Shown here in pieces: positions 29,056 to 41,325 of a stretch of 64,000 bases of DNA. Position 1 is the stretch's first letter. Every line of letters starts with the position of its first letter. This stretch comes from Allopusillimonas ginsengisoli (GTDB lineage: Bacteria; Pseudomonadota; Gammaproteobacteria; Burkholderiales; Burkholderiaceae_B). The translations under genes and the position numbers were made by a program. The stretch lies in assembly GCF_004153455.1 (NCBI RefSeq), contig NZ_SDQE01000009.1, forward strand, positions 62,001 to 126,000, in the 5' to 3' direction. The notes beneath the pieces were generated by a model, which worked only from the letters and a program-made list of their open reading frames with translations, made no database searches and was not told the DNA's origin.

Positions 29056-30518
29056 TACGCCCCCTGAATGTAAGGATTGTGGGATGACTTGAACTCTATG
29101 CGCAAGGGCGTGCCATCCAGTTTGAATGCGCTGCGAAAACGGGTTTCAAGATAGCGCCGATAGGAATCCGGCACGGCATCCAGCGCGTTGCCATGAACGA
29201 TGATGAGTGGCGGATTCTGCCCACCCTGGTGGGCGTAACGCATCTTGGGCCGGAATATGCCCTTGCGTGGCGGCGGCTGCTGCTCGACCGAGGCCTGCAG
29301 CTCCCGGGTGAGGCGCGGGGTGGAGAGTTTGGAAAAAGCAGCGGCGTGTGCAGCCTTGACAGACTTGATGAGGGCGTTCACGCCCTGGCCCTTGATGGCG
29401 GAGACGGTGTGCATCCGCGCAAACGACAGAAACCGGAGTTTGCGCTCGAAGTCGCGCAGTACCATCTCGCGCTGGTGGGCGTCGACGTTATCCCATTTGT
29501 TGATGGCGACAACCAGCGCCCTGCCCGTTTCCAGCACAAATCCGGCAATGTGGGCATCCTGGTCGGAAATTCCGTTTTCCGCATCCAGCATCAAGAGCAC
29601 GACATTGCAGGCTTCGATGGCCTGCAAGGTCTTGATCACCGAAAACTTTTCTATGGCCTCAAATACCTTGCCGCGGCGCCGGAGACCGGCCGTGTCGATC
29701 AGGGTAAAGGCTGTGCCGCCCCGGTCGAATTCGATCTCGATCGCGTCTCGCGTCGTACCCGGCAGGTCGAATGCAATAACGCGTTCCTCGCCCAGCAGTG
29801 TATTGATGAGCGTTGATTTGCCTACATTGGGCCGCCCGACGATGGCCAGCTTGATGCGATGCGTGACCGCAGCCCCCCCTTCGCCTGGAACGTCGCTGGC
29901 GTCAGCCGCCGCGTCATCGCCATCAGGCTGTTCGACGGACTCGGGCAACTGCGAATCGGGCACGAAGGCGTCAGCATCCGCCTCGATATCCTGGTCGCCC
30001 TCTTCAGGCTTGTCGAGAAAAGACAGGGCGTCTGTGATCAGATCCACCACGCCATCACCGTGAGAAGCGGAAATGGGAACCGGCTCGCCCAGGCCAAGCT
30101 CGTAGAACTCGGCCATCGACGTACCGTAACGCATGCCCTCAGCCTTGTTGACGGCCAGTACGACTCTCTGCCCGCTTTTTCGGAGCAACTGGGCGATCTC
30201 GTGATCGTGCGCGTTGACGCCTGCCCGGGCATCCACCAGAAAAATGACGACATCGGACTCGGCGATTGCCTGCCGTGTTTGTCTGGCCATTTCGAGCAGG
30301 ATACCGTCTTTGGCCACCGGCTCGAAACCGCCCGTGTCAACGGCAATGAATGGGTGGTCGCCCACCCGGCCTTCGCCATAATGACGATCGCGGGTCAGGC
30401 CAGAGAAATCCGCCACCAGCGCAGCACGCGAGCGCGTGATGCGGTTGAACAGGGTGGATTTACCCACATTGGCCCGCCCTACCAGGGCAACGACCGGTTT
30501 GAATGCAAGATTGCTCAA
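29055..30518 (-). CDS. der: Ribosome-assembly GTPase Der (EngA)
   Basis: A 487-residue protein with two G domains in tandem followed by a KH-like domain, needed for 50S assembly. The first P-loop is GRANVGKS (14-21; Ala where Pro is usual), the second GRPNVGKS. The linker between the domains is long and acidic (about 175-215). Start is TTG at 30518: it overlaps the bamB stop as TTGA, and no other start lies before the first P-loop. Confidence 0.95.
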   Translation of the reverse strand: MSNLAFKPVVALVGRANVGKSTLFNRITRSRAALVADFSGLTRDRHYGEGRVGDHPFIAVDTGGFEPVAKDGILLEMARQTRQAIAESDVVIFLVDARAGVNAHDHEIAQLLRKSGQRVVLAVNKAEGMRYGTSMAEFYELGLGEPVPISASHGDGVVDLITDALSFLDKPEEGDQDIEADADAFVPDSQLPESVEQPDGDDAAADASDVPGEGGAAVTHRIKLAIVGRPNVGKSTLINTLLGEERVIAFDLPGTTRDAIEIEFDRGGTAFTLIDTAGLRRRGKVFEAIEKFSVIKTLQAIEACNVVLLMLDAENGISDQDAHIAGFVLETGRALVVAINKWDNVDAHQREMVLRDFERKLRFLSFARMHTVSAIKGQGVNALIKSVKAAHAAAFSKLSTPRLTRELQASVEQQPPPRKGIFRPKMRYAHQGGQNPPLIIVHGNALDAVPDSYRRYLETRFRSAFKLDGTPLRIEFKSSHNPYIQGA

Positions 30519-31672
30519 TTGACACCAACCAAAACCAGATTACCGTTGCCCGTCTGAATCAGCACACCGCGCGTGGTACCGATCAGCGGCGAAACGATAG
30601 GCCCGCCGCCCACGTTGACGCGCCCCAAAAGGCGGCCGTCCTCGCGCGACAGGAAATGTACATAACCATCCAGGTCGCCGACCGCCACAGCCTGCACAAC
30701 GACGGCAGGTTGCGACAGCTTGCGATTGCGCAGGGCGTCCTGCTTCCAGACCGGTTGCCCGTCGACCAGGTTGAAGGCATGAACAACGTCATGCCTGTCC
30801 GACGCATACACGTGCACGTTATCGCTGGCCAATCCAGTATGGCTTGAGAAAGGCTGCTCCCACACCGGCCGGCCGCCCTGCGAAACATCGAAACACACGA
30901 TGCGCCCTTGATAGGCAGCCCCGCACAGCAGCGGCCCCTGTACCTGAGGCGTACCAACCACATCGCGGATGCGCTCCAGATCGGTAGCGCCCTGGGAATT
31001 GGACACGGCGCCTTCCCATCGAACCCCACCATCGGCGCTATCAATAAGCATCAAGCGTCCATTGGGCAAGCCAGAAATAACCATACCCTGGAAAACCAGC
31101 ATCTGCATATTGGTTTTGAGCGCCAGCGCAGGGCCTGGGCGCTGGACTTCCCAGCGAGGCTCACCGGTGGCGGCATCAAACGCCTGGATGCGGTAATCGC
31201 TGCTGCGAACGACGACCACGCCATCGCCGACGGCAGGCGGAATATTGACCGCGCTGGTCGCTTTGGCACGCCACCTTTCAGCGCCCTGGTCATCAAACGC
31301 GATAACGGTGCCATCGGACGCTGCGACGGCCGTGATGATGCCATCTGAACCGACGCCGGCCGAAAGCTTCATTCCGGCATCTGAACGCCACTGAATGGCG
31401 CCGGTGCCAAGATCGAGCTTGGCCACGCTTCCGTTGGGCGTGGCGGTGTAGACAGCATCGCCAACCACGGTTGGCGCAAAGCCATAGCCCCCGCCGCTGC
31501 CGACCGAAACGTTCCAGGCAACCGTCGCGGAAACGCCCGGCGCGTATTCTGTGAGTTCGGCGGGCTCGTAACGATCATCCGAACTGGAAAACATGGAACA
31601 ACCGGCAAGGGCTGTCAGGCTCAGCACCAGGACAGCTGCCCGCAATACACGACGAGATACAGTTGTTTGCAT
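30515..31672 (-). CDS. bamB: Outer-membrane assembly lipoprotein BamB
   Basis: A 385-residue lipoprotein of the BAM complex, which inserts beta-barrel proteins into the outer membrane. The signal peptide ends in the lipobox LAGC (Cys25). The rest is an eight-bladed propeller with repeated DxxTGxxxW-type turns (for example [11 protein letters not shown]). Its stop overlaps the der start; three bases separate it from the yfgM-like gene upstream. Confidence 0.95.
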   Translation of the reverse strand: MQTTVSRRVLRAAVLVLSLTALAGCSMFSSSDDRYEPAELTEYAPGVSATVAWNVSVGSGGGYGFAPTVVGDAVYTATPNGSVAKLDLGTGAIQWRSDAGMKLSAGVGSDGIITAVAASDGTVIAFDDQGAERWRAKATSAVNIPPAVGDGVVVVRSSDYRIQAFDAATGEPRWEVQRPGPALALKTNMQMLVFQGMVISGLPNGRLMLIDSADGGVRWEGAVSNSQGATDLERIRDVVGTPQVQGPLLCGAAYQGRIVCFDVSQGGRPVWEQPFSSHTGLASDNVHVYASDRHDVVHAFNLVDGQPVWKQDALRNRKLSQPAVVVQAVAVGDLDGYVHFLSREDGRLLGRVNVGGGPIVSPLIGTTRGVLIQTGNGNLVLVGVN

Positions 31673-31675
31673 AAA

Positions 31676-32311
31676 TCAGGTTCCACTTAAAGCATCAATT
31701 TTCAGCTGAATGATCTGGGCAGCGGCGTTGCCATCCAGGGCTTTCAGCGCGCTTTCCCATGCAGCCTTGGCCTCATCGCGCTTGCCCTGGGCAAGCAGGA
31801 TGTCGCCACGCCTGTCATCGTAAAGACCGGCAAAGGGCTGCGGCGGATTGCCCAGCTGAGCCAAGGCCTGGTCGTATTGTTGCTGTTGAAGCAGAACGCC
31901 AGCCAGTCTCAGCCTGGCAAGAGGCGCCAACGCCGGATCCGCGCCATGCTGCACCAGCCATTCCAGCTGCTCGCGAGCGCCATCGAGATCGCCACGCTTT
32001 TCGAGAGCCTCCGCAGCAACCAGCACGCCACGCGAGGTATAACCGGAACCGGAAAAATCATTGCGCAAGGTGGTGCTGGCGGCCTTGATGCGCGCAACGG
32101 CATCATCCCCTTGCTGGCTGGAGGCATTTTCCAGCGCCTCGAAGTAGCCCATGGCCTGGTTGCTTTTGTGACCTTCGTACCATTGCCAGCCGCGCCATCC
32201 CAGCACGCCGGCCACTACGATGAACACCAGCACCACGCACAAGGTTCCATAGCGCTCCCACCATGCGCGCAAGGCGTCCAGTTTTTCCTGTTCTTCTAAA
32301 TCGTATGCCAT
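31676..32311 (-). CDS. YfgM-like tetratricopeptide protein of the inner membrane
   Basis: A 211-residue protein with a cytoplasmic N-terminus (MAYDLEEQEKLDALRAWWERYG), one membrane helix (about 23-41) and a periplasmic TPR region ending in GLYDDRRGDILLAQGKRDEAKAAWESAL. E. coli YfgM works with PpiD at the SecYEG translocon. It sits between hisS and bamB, as in many relatives, four bases from each. Confidence 0.9.
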   Translation of the reverse strand: MAYDLEEQEKLDALRAWWERYGTLCVVLVFIVVAGVLGWRGWQWYEGHKSNQAMGYFEALENASSQQGDDAVARIKAASTTLRNDFSGSGYTSRGVLVAAEALEKRGDLDGAREQLEWLVQHGADPALAPLARLRLAGVLLQQQQYDQALAQLGNPPQPFAGLYDDRRGDILLAQGKRDEAKAAWESALKALDGNAAAQIIQLKIDALSGT

Positions 32312-32314
32312 GCT

Positions 32315-33607
32315 TCAAACCCTGTTTTTCAACTCTGTTACCAAACTATCGAGGCGTATTGTTTCCTGCTGAGGCTGCTCTTCTCCCGCAGGTTCACGCA
32401 GCCATTTAATGCTGGCGCTGGCCGACGCAAGCTCATCATCGCCCAAAATCACCGCTACCCGGGCACCACTGGCATCAGCACGCTTGAACTGCGCCTTGAA
32501 GCTGCTTCCCGGACCGGCATGAACGATGACACGCAATCCAGCATCGCGCAAGGCCTCGGCCAGCAAGGCGGCACGCCGCTGCGCGGGTTCGCCCTGATGC
32601 ACCATGTAGACGTCACATTCGGGCCGCACCGTTTCGCCGGCAACCTGAGAGCACAAGTCCAGCAGACGCTCAATGCCTATGGCAAAGCCGATGGCGGGGG
32701 CGGACTTGCCGCCAAGCAACTCAATCAGCCCATCATAACGCCCGCCACCGCACACCGTGCCCTGGGCACCCAGACGGTCGGTCACCCACTCGAAAACCGT
32801 AAGATTGTAGTAATCGAGTCCGCGAACCAGCCTGGGGTTCAGCGTATAGGAAATACCGGCATCGCGCAGGCGCTCGCAGACACCCTCGAAGTGCGCCCGC
32901 GATTGCTCGCCCAGGAAGTCAAAGAGCTTGGGCGCGTTATTGGCCATTTCCTGCATCGCCGGATTCTTGGTGTCGAGTACACGTAGCGGATTCGTGTGCA
33001 TGCGCCGTTGCGCCTCTTCGTCCAGAATGCTCCGGTGTTTCTCCAGATGTTCGATCAACGCTGCGCGGTGCGCGGCGCGTTCGTCGGCCTGCCCGAGAGA
33101 ATTGAGTTCGAGCCGGATGTCGGTCAGCCCCAGTATTTTCCATAAGCGGGCCAGCATCACAATCAGTTCCGCATCGATGTCCGGGCCCGCAAACCCCAAG
33201 GCCTCGACATCGATCTGATGGAACTGCCGGTAACGGCCGCGTTGCGGTTTTTCGTGGCGGAACACAGGCCCCATCGCGTATACGCGATGGGCGCGATCGT
33301 AGAGCAGATTGTGCTCGATGGTGGCCCGCACCATGCCAGCGGTGAATTCGGGCCGCATGGTGAGCTGCTCGTCGTTCAGCGCATCCGTAAAGGAATACAT
33401 TTCTTTTTCGACGATATCGGTGACCTCGCCGATACCGCGCGTAAACAAACGCGTTTGCTCCAGCACCGGAGTGCGCATAGTGCGGTAACCGTAGGAAGCC
33501 AGCCACTCGCGAACGGTAGCTTCGAGGTTTTCCCAGGAGGCGCCCCCATCCGGGAGCACATCTTTCATGCCTGTAAGGGCTCGGACCTTCTTGAACGATG
33601 ATGTCAT
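32315..33607 (-). CDS. hisS: Histidyl-tRNA synthetase
   Basis: A 430-residue class II synthetase that charges tRNA-His. Motif 2 is in [29 protein letters not shown], the histidine-A box is [15 protein letters not shown], and motif 3 is [11 protein letters not shown]. An anticodon-binding domain closes the protein. It lies between ispG and the yfgM-like gene in a conserved order. Confidence 0.97.
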   Translation of the reverse strand: MTSSFKKVRALTGMKDVLPDGGASWENLEATVREWLASYGYRTMRTPVLEQTRLFTRGIGEVTDIVEKEMYSFTDALNDEQLTMRPEFTAGMVRATIEHNLLYDRAHRVYAMGPVFRHEKPQRGRYRQFHQIDVEALGFAGPDIDAELIVMLARLWKILGLTDIRLELNSLGQADERAAHRAALIEHLEKHRSILDEEAQRRMHTNPLRVLDTKNPAMQEMANNAPKLFDFLGEQSRAHFEGVCERLRDAGISYTLNPRLVRGLDYYNLTVFEWVTDRLGAQGTVCGGGRYDGLIELLGGKSAPAIGFAIGIERLLDLCSQVAGETVRPECDVYMVHQGEPAQRRAALLAEALRDAGLRVIVHAGPGSSFKAQFKRADASGARVAVILGDDELASASASIKWLREPAGEEQPQQETIRLDSLVTELKNRV

Positions 33608-33631
33608 AGTGATAATAGGTGTTGCGCGCGG

Positions 33632-34933
33632 CTAGCCGCGACCCGAGTATTTTTGCGCGCCAGACCCGTAACGTCTTTCGACGTAGTCTTCGACGATAGC
33701 CTGAAACTCAACGGCAATGTGATCGCCTTTGAGGGTGACCGTGCGCTCGCCATCAACGAATACGGGCGCGGAAGGTATTTCGCCTGTGCCTGGCAGGCTG
33801 ATGCCAATATCGGCATGCCGGCTTTCGCCCGGGCCGTTGACCACGCAGCCCATGACCGCCACATTCATGGTTTCCACCCCGGGATAACGTGTTTTCCAGA
33901 TGGGCATCTGGTCTCGCAAAAACGTCTGAATATCGTTGGCCAGCTCCTGAAACACCGTGCTGCTGGTTCTCCCGCAACCGGGACACGCCACGACGAGCGG
34001 CGTGAAGGCACGCAAGCCCATGCTTTGCAGGATTTCCTGCGCCACGATGACCTCACGGCGGCGATCGCCGCCCGGCTCGGGCGTGAGCGAAATGCGTATG
34101 GTGTCGCCAATGCCCTGCTGGAGCAGGACCGCGAGCGCCGCCGTGGACGCCACGATACCCTTGCTGCCCATGCCAGCCTCGGTCAAGCCCAGGTGCAAGG
34201 GATAGTCGCAGCGTGCAGAGAGGTCTTTATAGACGGTGATCAAGTCCTGCACATGGCTGACCTTGCAGGACAGAACAATGGCGTTGGGGTCCAGCCCAAG
34301 CTCCTCCGCCCGACGGGCATTGGTAATGGCAGACACCACCAGTGCATCGCGCATGACAGCCTGCGCTTCCCAGGGCTCGGCACGCTTGTTGTTGTCATCC
34401 ATCATGCGTGCCATCAGCTCATGATCAAGACTGCCCCAGTTCACGCCTATGCGCACAGGTTTCTCGTAGCGGCAGGCCACCTCGATCATCTGCGCGAAAT
34501 TATCATCTCTTTTTTTGCCGCCACCCATGTTGCCGGGATTGATCCGGTACTTGGACAAGGCCTGGGCGCATTCCGGGAATTGCGCCAACAGCTTGTGGCC
34601 GTTGTAATGAAAATCGCCAACCAATGGCACGGCCACGTTCATGCGATCCAATTGCTCGCGGATCGCCGGCACTTCTCGCGCGGCCTCGGGGGTATTGACG
34701 GTGATGCGCACCAGTTCGGAACCCGCCTGCGCCAGTTCCTTGACCTGTATCGCTGTCGCAATGGCATCGGCAGTATCGGTGTTGGTCATGGACTGAACCA
34801 CGACAGGCGCCCCCCCGCCAACCCGTACCTTGTGATCGCCCCAGCGCACGATCGCCGCGCGCGTGTGCCGCCTTGCGGCGGCTCCAACGGATAAGGGATT
34901 GCCCGCGGGAAACGGGCCTGTAGTATCAGTCAT
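33632..34933 (-). CDS. ispG: 4-hydroxy-3-methylbut-2-enyl-diphosphate synthase
   Basis: A 433-residue iron-sulfur enzyme (GcpE) of the MEP route to isoprenoids. It has the TIM-barrel part and a C-terminal [4Fe-4S] domain with CPGCGRTSS and CVVNGPGE, and the VGDFHYNGH and [13 protein letters not shown] segments. Its start overlaps the rodZ-like stop by 8 bases, so translation is probably coupled. Confidence 0.97.
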   Translation of the reverse strand: MTDTTGPFPAGNPLSVGAAARRHTRAAIVRWGDHKVRVGGGAPVVVQSMTNTDTADAIATAIQVKELAQAGSELVRITVNTPEAAREVPAIREQLDRMNVAVPLVGDFHYNGHKLLAQFPECAQALSKYRINPGNMGGGKKRDDNFAQMIEVACRYEKPVRIGVNWGSLDHELMARMMDDNNKRAEPWEAQAVMRDALVVSAITNARRAEELGLDPNAIVLSCKVSHVQDLITVYKDLSARCDYPLHLGLTEAGMGSKGIVASTAALAVLLQQGIGDTIRISLTPEPGGDRRREVIVAQEILQSMGLRAFTPLVVACPGCGRTSSTVFQELANDIQTFLRDQMPIWKTRYPGVETMNVAVMGCVVNGPGESRHADIGISLPGTGEIPSAPVFVDGERTVTLKGDHIAVEFQAIVEDYVERRYGSGAQKYSGRG

Positions 34934-35480
34934 TTTTCAGAGATTTGAGCCAATCAAATACCAGCCATGAGTCCGGTATCCAGCCACGCTCGACAGCATA
35001 AAAACCGGCAACGAACAACAGGATCAGAATGATGACGAGCCAGCCCCAGGGCCGTGAGACGGGCTCCCCATGCAAGGGAACGTCGGAAGTGCTGAGTGAT
35101 GCCGCACTGGTTACAGATGCTTCGCGGGGGTTGGTATCACCGACCTGATGGTCCAGCATCGACAACAGCGCCGGAACATCCGCTTCGAGGAAACGGGCAT
35201 AGTTTTTCACGAACCCGCGCAGCGAAACACCCCTGGGAAGGCGATCCCACTGCTCCGTCTCGAGCGCTTCGATCTGGCGAGATGAAAATTTGAGCCGGCT
35301 TGAGACCTCGCCCCGACTGATGCCGCGCGCCTCGCGCATGGATCGGAGGGCCGCGCCAATGCCGGCCGACTCAGGATGGCCGGCAGCCTGGGCTGACTGC
35401 CGGGCTAGAGAGGGATCTTCTGCCGCCTCGGGCAGCGGTGCTTGGGGTTTGGCTTCTTCTCTAAGCAAAGGCTGATTCAT
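34926..35480 (-). CDS. Short RodZ-like helix-turn-helix membrane protein
   Basis: A 184-residue protein with a Cro/C1-type HTH (about 41-110: [20 protein letters not shown] ... [12 protein letters not shown]), one membrane helix (145-163), and only about 20 residues beyond it. RodZ of E. coli (337 residues) uses the HTH to hold MreB and has a long periplasmic domain, which is missing here. Order ndk-rlmN-rodZ-ispG-hisS is the usual one for rodZ. The assignment rests on the HTH, the helix and the context. Confidence 0.82.
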   Translation of the reverse strand: MNQPLLREEAKPQAPLPEAAEDPSLARQSAQAAGHPESAGIGAALRSMREARGISRGEVSSRLKFSSRQIEALETEQWDRLPRGVSLRGFVKNYARFLEADVPALLSMLDHQVGDTNPREASVTSAASLSTSDVPLHGEPVSRPWGWLVIILILLFVAGFYAVERGWIPDSWLVFDWLKSLKND

Positions 35481-36649
35481 CCGCGCTCCTGATTGATGGT
35501 GATGACGGCACGATCCGGCAGACGCTCGCTGATACGCGTGCGATCCTTGACCTCGCCCGCCAACTGTCCACAGGCCGCGGCAATATCGTCGCCCCGCGTC
35601 TTGCGTACTGTTGTGACGACGCCGCCGTCCATCAGGCGCTGGGCGAACAGGCGAACGCGCGTAGCCGGAGAACGTGTCAACCCCGACTGCGGGAAGGGAT
35701 TAAATGGTATCAGGTTGAACTTGCATCGCACCTGACGGGCGATGTCCAGCAGCTCTTTGGCATGCTGATCACTGTCGTTCACGCCATCGAGCATAATGTA
35801 CTCGAAAGTGATGAAATCTCGCGGCGCATGCTCAAGATAGCGATTGCACGCATCAAGCAATTCGGCCAATGGGTACTTTTTGTTCAGGGGCACCAGCCTG
35901 TCCCGCAGCGCGTCGTTGGGCGCATGCAATGATACGGCCAGCGCTACGGGGCAGTCGCGGCCCAGCCTGTCCATCATGGGTACGACACCAGAGGTGGAAA
36001 CCGTGACGCGGCGCCGCGAAAGCCCATAGGCATTGTCATCCAGCATGAGCCGCAATGCACCCAGCACCTGATCGTAGTTCAGCAGCGGCTCGCCCATGCC
36101 CATCATGACCACGTTGCTGATCACACGATCGGGCGCGGCGGCTGCGCCAGCCTCGCCTATCCGGGCGTGCTCGCGATCTGCCTCGATCGCGCGCCGTGCA
36201 TACCATAACTGGCCGATGATCTCGGCGGTGGTGAGGTTCCGATTGAAACCCTGGTAACCCGTGGAACAGAAGGGGCAGGCCACCGTGCACCCAGCCTGGC
36301 TGGAAATGCACAGGGTGCCTCGATCATCTTCGGGAATGAACACGGCTTCGACCGCATTGTTGCGACCTACATCGAACAGCCACTTGCGCGTACCGTCCGT
36401 GGAGCGCTGCTCTGTTGCCACGGCAGGCGCCTTAATGGCGCAATGCCCGGCAAGCTGCTCGCGAAACACACGGGCGAGGTCGGTCATTTCGTCGAAGGAA
36501 TCGGCACCGCGCTGGTGTATCCAGCGTTGCAATTGCCTGGCACGAAAAGGCTTGCCGCCCCACTGGCCGACCAGCTCGGCCAGCGCGGCGCTATCCATGC
36601 CAAGAAGATTGACCGGTTCGGCCGATGCCGTGACGGTAGGACGTTGCAT
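35477..36649 (-). CDS. rlmN: 23S rRNA / tRNA adenine-C2 methyltransferase RlmN
   Basis: A 390-residue radical-SAM enzyme that methylates A2503 of 23S rRNA and A37 of some tRNAs. The cluster motif CTVACPFC gives Cys121, Cys125 and Cys128; the [14 protein letters not shown] and GVVPMMDRL segments are conserved. ATG at 36649 is preferred; a GTG at 36664 just after the ndk stop is possible and would add five residues. Neither has a clear ribosome site. Confidence 0.96.
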   Translation of the reverse strand: MQRPTVTASAEPVNLLGMDSAALAELVGQWGGKPFRARQLQRWIHQRGADSFDEMTDLARVFREQLAGHCAIKAPAVATEQRSTDGTRKWLFDVGRNNAVEAVFIPEDDRGTLCISSQAGCTVACPFCSTGYQGFNRNLTTAEIIGQLWYARRAIEADREHARIGEAGAAAAPDRVISNVVMMGMGEPLLNYDQVLGALRLMLDDNAYGLSRRRVTVSTSGVVPMMDRLGRDCPVALAVSLHAPNDALRDRLVPLNKKYPLAELLDACNRYLEHAPRDFITFEYIMLDGVNDSDQHAKELLDIARQVRCKFNLIPFNPFPQSGLTRSPATRVRLFAQRLMDGGVVTTVRKTRGDDIAAACGQLAGEVKDRTRISERLPDRAVITINQERG

Positions 36650-36667
36650 AATGGCTGTTCGCACCGG

Positions 36668-37093
36668 TTAGCGGCTGTGGATGTTGCTTTCGGGGAAGAA
36701 GAACGCGATTTCCACGGCGGCAGTTTCGGCGGCATCCGAGCCATGAACGGCGTTGGCGTCGATGCTGTCGGCGAAATCAGCGCGGATGGTGCCTGCGTCA
36801 GCTTTCTTGGGGTCTGTGGCGCCCATCAGATCACGGTTTGTCTGGATCGCGCTTTCGCCTTCGAGCACTTGCACAAAAACGGGGCCCGACACCATGAAAT
36901 CGACCAGATCCTTGAAAAAAGGACGTTCTTTATGAACGGCGTAGAAACGCTCGGCCTCGTCGCGAGACAGCTGCTGCATGCGAGCGGCGATGACTTTCAA
37001 ACCAGCCTGCTCGAAGCGGGCGACGATCTGGCCGATGACATTCTTGGCAACGGCGTCGGGTTTAATGATGGAAAGGGTGCGTTCAATAGCCAT
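36668..37093 (-). CDS. ndk: Nucleoside-diphosphate kinase
   Basis: A 141-residue enzyme that balances nucleoside triphosphates. The phosphohistidine is His117 in [21 protein letters not shown] is the family start. Normal length. First gene of the long ndk-rlmN-rodZ-ispG-hisS-yfgM-bamB-der-hisC run. Confidence 0.98.
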   Translation of the reverse strand: MAIERTLSIIKPDAVAKNVIGQIVARFEQAGLKVIAARMQQLSRDEAERFYAVHKERPFFKDLVDFMVSGPVFVQVLEGESAIQTNRDLMGATDPKKADAGTIRADFADSIDANAVHGSDAAETAAVEIAFFFPESNIHSR

Positions 37094-37360
37094 GGATAAT
37101 CCAAAAGAGAGAGTATGTGCCTGCCTTGGGTTTTCGTTGCGCGAGCCGACGAAAATGCCGCCCGCACCCCGAAAAAAGGCTCAGACCGTGGGTTGCTAAA
37201 ATGGTTTCTTCAATAAAAACAATAACTTTGACAAAGTTTATGTTAACCGGGCATTTTAACATGCCCTAGCCTGGCAACTCCATCATAAAATAACGGGTTC
37301 ATGTTTCATATATAGTCGGGCTTTCTCCGCCCGGCAACCGCTCGCTTCCATTCGTACACC

Positions 37361-40234
37361 ATGACTTCCAATTCTGCTACAAGCCACCCCGACCAACTCT
37401 CCAAAAGCTTTGAACCACAAGATCTCGAATCGCGCTGGTACGCCGAATGGGAGGCGCGCGGCTATTTTCGTGGCGGAAAGCATGTCAACGCTTCGGCGCA
37501 TGATGGCGGCCAGCCCTTCGTGATCCAGTTCCCACCCCCCAATGTCACGGGCACGCTGCATATGGGCCATGCCTTCAATCAGACGGTGATGGACGGGTTG
37601 GTGCGCTATCACCGCATGCGCGGAGACGACACCGTGTTTATCCCGGGCACGGACCATGCCGGGATCGCTACCCAGATCGTGGTGGAGCGCCAGCTCGACG
37701 CGCAGAACGTATCGCGCCATGATCTGGGCCGGGAAAAATTCATCGAAAAAGTCTGGGACTGGAAACAGCAGTCCGGCAGCGCCATTACCGAACAGTTCCG
37801 GCGGCTCGGCTCCTCCTGCGACTGGGAGCGCGAATACTTCACCATGGACAGCAACCTGTCGCGCGGCGTGGTCGAAACCTTTGTACGCCTGCATGAACAG
37901 GGCCTCATCTATCGGGGCAAGCGCCTGGTCAACTGGGATCCTGTGCTGGGCACTGCCGTCTCCGATCTCGAGGTTGTCAGCGAAGAAGAAGATGGCTTCA
38001 TGTGGGAAATCCGTTACCCGCTGACCACGCCTAGCGGCGATCTCCAGCACCTGGTGGTGGCCACGACCCGCCCCGAAACCATGCTGGGCGACGTGGCCGT
38101 CATGGTGCACCCCCAAGACGAGCGCTATGCGCATCTGATCGGCCAGTCTGTCACCTTGCCACTGGTCGGGCGCGAAATTCCCGTCATTGCAGATGATTAT
38201 GTCGACCGCGAATTCGGAACCGGCGTCGTCAAGGTCACACCCGCCCACGACTTCAATGACTACGCCGTGGGTCAGCGGCATGGCCTGGACATGATCAGCA
38301 TCCTGACACTGGATGCAAAAGTATCTGACAACGCGCCGCAGGCCTATCGCGGCCTTGACCGTTTCGAAGCCCGCAAGCAGATCGTGGCCGATCTGGAAGC
38401 CCAGGGCGCGCTGCAAAGCGTCAAGCCTCACAAATTGATGGTGCCCCGTGGCGACCGCACCAGTACTGTCATTGAGCCGATGCTGACCGATCAGTGGTTT
38501 GTCGCCATGAGCAAGCCGGCACCCGCCGGCACCGAGCATCCCGGCAAAAGCATCACCGATGTTGCGCTCGAGGTGGTGGCAGATGGCCGCATCAAGTTCT
38601 ACCCCGAAAATTGGACCACGACCTACAACCAGTGGCTGGAAAAAATTCAGGACTGGTGCATTTCGCGGCAACTATGGTGGGGTCACCAAATCCCTGCCTG
38701 GTACGCTGAAGACGGCCAGATATTCGTAGCCCGCAACGAGGCCGAAGCGCGAGAAAAAGCTGCGCAGGCGGGCGTTACCGGCCCACTGACCCGCGATCCG
38801 GATGTTCTGGATACCTGGTTCTCGTCTGCACTAGTGCCTTTTACCGACCTGGGCTGGCCCGAGCAAACGCCAGATCTGGCCCGATACCTGCCCTCCAGCG
38901 TGCTGGTGACTGGCTTTGACATCATTTTCTTCTGGGTTGCACGCATGGTCATGATGAGCATGCACATGACAGGCCAGGTGCCTTTCCATACTGTTTATGT
39001 GCATGGCCTGGTCTGCGACATGGACGGCAAGAAAATGAGCAAGTCCAAAGGCAATACCATCGATCCGGTCGACCTCATCGAAGGCATCAGCCTGGACGCG
39101 CTGCTCGAAAAACGGACCACCGGGCTGATGAACCCCAAGCAGGCGGCCAGCATACGCAAAAAGACCAGCAAGGATTACCCCGAGGGATTTCCGGCCTACG
39201 GCACTGACGCCCTGCGTTTCACCATGGCTGCCTATGCCACGCTGGGCCGCAACATCAACTTCGACCTGAAGCGCTGCGAAGGCTATCGCAACTTCTGCAA
39301 CAAGCTCTGGAACGCGACCCGTTTTGTGCTGATGAACACCGAGGGCCATGCCCTGAGCTCGGACACCGCGGTTATTGACGGCCAGCCGGTTGCCGCCGAG
39401 CTGAGCGTTGCCGATCGCTGGATCTTCAGCCAATTGCAACGCCTGGAGTCAGACGTAGAAAAAGGCTTCGCAGACTATCGCTTCGACAACATCGCCAATG
39501 CCATCTACCATTTCGTGTGGGACGAGTACTGCGACTGGTATGTGGAACTGGCCAAGGTTCAGATCCAGCATGGCACGCCTGCCCAGCAACTTGGCACGCG
39601 ACGCACGCTGATCCGCGTACTGGAATCGGTATTGCGCCTGGCTCACCCCATCATACCGTTCATCACTGAAGAACTTTGGCAAAAGGTGTCGCTGGTTGCG
39701 GGGGCGCGCCATGAATCCGACATCACCAGCATTTGCGTGCAGCCCTACCCTAAATCGAACAGCGACTACCTGGACGAGGATGCAGAAGCCCGCATCGCAG
39801 AGCTCAAGGCCCAGGTCGATGCCGTTCGCGCACTGCGCGGCGAGATGGGGCTGTCTCCCGCTCAGCGCGTTCCGCTTGTCGCTCAGGGCGACGCAATCAC
39901 CCTGTCCAGCAACAGCATGTACCTGACTGCCCTGGCCAAACTGGAAGGCGTGGAAGTTGTTTCGCAACTGCCGGATGTCGGCGCGCCCGTCCAGATCGTG
40001 GGCACCACACAGTTGATGCTGCATGTAGAAATCGATGTCGAGGCCGAACGTGCACGCTTGGGCAAGGAAATCGAGCGGCTGGAGAAAGAAATCGCCAAGG
40101 CCCAGGGCAAGCTGGCCAATGCCAGCTTTGTTCAGCGTGCCCCGGCGGCCGTCGTCGAGCAGGAAAAAATCCGTATGGCCCAGTTTGGCGAAACACTGTC
40201 CAAGGTGCAGGCGCAAGTGGCCCGTCTGGGGTAA
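37361..40234 (+). CDS. valS: Valyl-tRNA synthetase
   Basis: A 957-residue class I synthetase. The HIGH motif is HMGH (67-70 in [12 protein letters not shown]) and KMSKS is near 558-562 ([10 protein letters not shown]). The editing domain shows [14 protein letters not shown] and TPAHDFND. The C-terminal coiled coil begins near 900 ([14 protein letters not shown]). The only large plus-strand gene in the central part; it converges on trmD with 149 bases between and no clear terminator. The 267-base gap to ndk holds the divergent promoters. Confidence 0.98.
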   Translation: MTSNSATSHPDQLSKSFEPQDLESRWYAEWEARGYFRGGKHVNASAHDGGQPFVIQFPPPNVTGTLHMGHAFNQTVMDGLVRYHRMRGDDTVFIPGTDHAGIATQIVVERQLDAQNVSRHDLGREKFIEKVWDWKQQSGSAITEQFRRLGSSCDWEREYFTMDSNLSRGVVETFVRLHEQGLIYRGKRLVNWDPVLGTAVSDLEVVSEEEDGFMWEIRYPLTTPSGDLQHLVVATTRPETMLGDVAVMVHPQDERYAHLIGQSVTLPLVGREIPVIADDYVDREFGTGVVKVTPAHDFNDYAVGQRHGLDMISILTLDAKVSDNAPQAYRGLDRFEARKQIVADLEAQGALQSVKPHKLMVPRGDRTSTVIEPMLTDQWFVAMSKPAPAGTEHPGKSITDVALEVVADGRIKFYPENWTTTYNQWLEKIQDWCISRQLWWGHQIPAWYAEDGQIFVARNEAEAREKAAQAGVTGPLTRDPDVLDTWFSSALVPFTDLGWPEQTPDLARYLPSSVLVTGFDIIFFWVARMVMMSMHMTGQVPFHTVYVHGLVCDMDGKKMSKSKGNTIDPVDLIEGISLDALLEKRTTGLMNPKQAASIRKKTSKDYPEGFPAYGTDALRFTMAAYATLGRNINFDLKRCEGYRNFCNKLWNATRFVLMNTEGHALSSDTAVIDGQPVAAELSVADRWIFSQLQRLESDVEKGFADYRFDNIANAIYHFVWDEYCDWYVELAKVQIQHGTPAQQLGTRRTLIRVLESVLRLAHPIIPFITEELWQKVSLVAGARHESDITSICVQPYPKSNSDYLDEDAEARIAELKAQVDAVRALRGEMGLSPAQRVPLVAQGDAITLSSNSMYLTALAKLEGVEVVSQLPDVGAPVQIVGTTQLMLHVEIDVEAERARLGKEIERLEKEIAKAQGKLANASFVQRAPAAVVEQEKIRMAQFGETLSKVQAQVARLG

Positions 40235-40383
40235 TGGCAAGCGGCGCGGAAATCACATGGCGCCCGAGTTGTCCGGATACAGCCTCTGGTAGTGCCTGTT
40301 CAGCCATTGGCCTTGCTCGGCCACCGTTCAACCAACAGCCTCTCGGGGTGTCTTTCAGCCCTTCGCGCCGGACGCTACCACAC

Positions 40384-41223
40384 TCATTGGTCAGCCTGTG
40401 GCGGCAGGTCGGCCAAAGACTGCAGGAATTGTTCGTCGGCCTTTGAAAGTTGCCCGGTCTCGCGGGCACTCTGAATCAAATCAGGCCGTCGCGCGGCCGT
40501 CAGCCTCAATGATTGCCGACGACGCCAGACAGCGATATTGGCGTGATGCCCCGACAATAATTCGGGCGGCACCGGCATGCCGTGATACACCTCGGGGCGC
40601 GTGTAATGCGGACTATCGAGCAAGCCGGTCAGCGCGGTATTGAACGAATCCTGGGCCGCCGAGCCAGCGTCGTTGAGCGCACCCGGCAGTAATCGTACAG
40701 CCGCATCCATCATGGCCAATGCAGCGACCTCCCCGCCAGAGAGGACAAAATCGCCCAGCGATACCTCATGCGTTACACACCGGTCAACAAAGCGCTGGTC
40801 GATGCCTTCGTAACGGCCGCAAATGAGTATGGCGCCCTGGCCTTCGGCCAGGCCTTGCGCCATGCGCTGATCAAATCGCTTGCCAGTGGGGCTCATCAGC
40901 ATGACAGGCGTGCCGTCTTGCTGCCGCCTGTTCGCCAAGGCAAGATCTGGTTCAGAAGCATCCCCCATTACAGCCAGGCCATTGCTGGCCCTATCCTGAA
41001 GCACAGCCGTGACGGCCTGCTCCAGCGGGTCTGCCAGCATAACCATGCCGGGCCCACCACCATAAGGGCGATCATCCACCGTGCGATGCGCATCGTGCGT
41101 GAAGTCGCGCGGATTCCAGGTTTTTAATGACCACAGGGCTTGTTTGTGAGCGCGACCTGAGATGCCGAGATCTCGGAGTATGGAAAACATATCCGGGAAA
41201 AGCGTAATGACATCGAAACGCAT
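40384..41223 (-). CDS. trmD: tRNA (guanine-N1)-methyltransferase
   Basis: A 279-residue SPOUT methyltransferase that makes m1G37 in tRNAs and so prevents frameshifts. [13 protein letters not shown] is the usual start and [27 protein letters not shown] and [13 protein letters not shown] line the trefoil knot. ATG at 41223 has AGGA upstream; the frame opens 8 codons earlier. In many relatives rplS follows; here the next gene is valS on the other strand. Confidence 0.97.
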   Translation of the reverse strand: MRFDVITLFPDMFSILRDLGISGRAHKQALWSLKTWNPRDFTHDAHRTVDDRPYGGGPGMVMLADPLEQAVTAVLQDRASNGLAVMGDASEPDLALANRRQQDGTPVMLMSPTGKRFDQRMAQGLAEGQGAILICGRYEGIDQRFVDRCVTHEVSLGDFVLSGGEVAALAMMDAAVRLLPGALNDAGSAAQDSFNTALTGLLDSPHYTRPEVYHGMPVPPELLSGHHANIAVWRRRQSLRLTAARRPDLIQSARETGQLSKADEQFLQSLADLPPQADQ

Positions 41224-41325
41224 GGGACATCCTGGCTTAAATGGCACCCGGGCGGGCAGCCCTTGTTAAACGAGCTCATCAGGCCGGTTCCAACCATGCC
41301 AACGCCAAGGGAATTGCCCGCGAGG

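Noticed and set aside
37283-38671. 462-codon open frame opposite valS
   Set aside because: Antisense shadow of valS, and it also runs through the valS leader.
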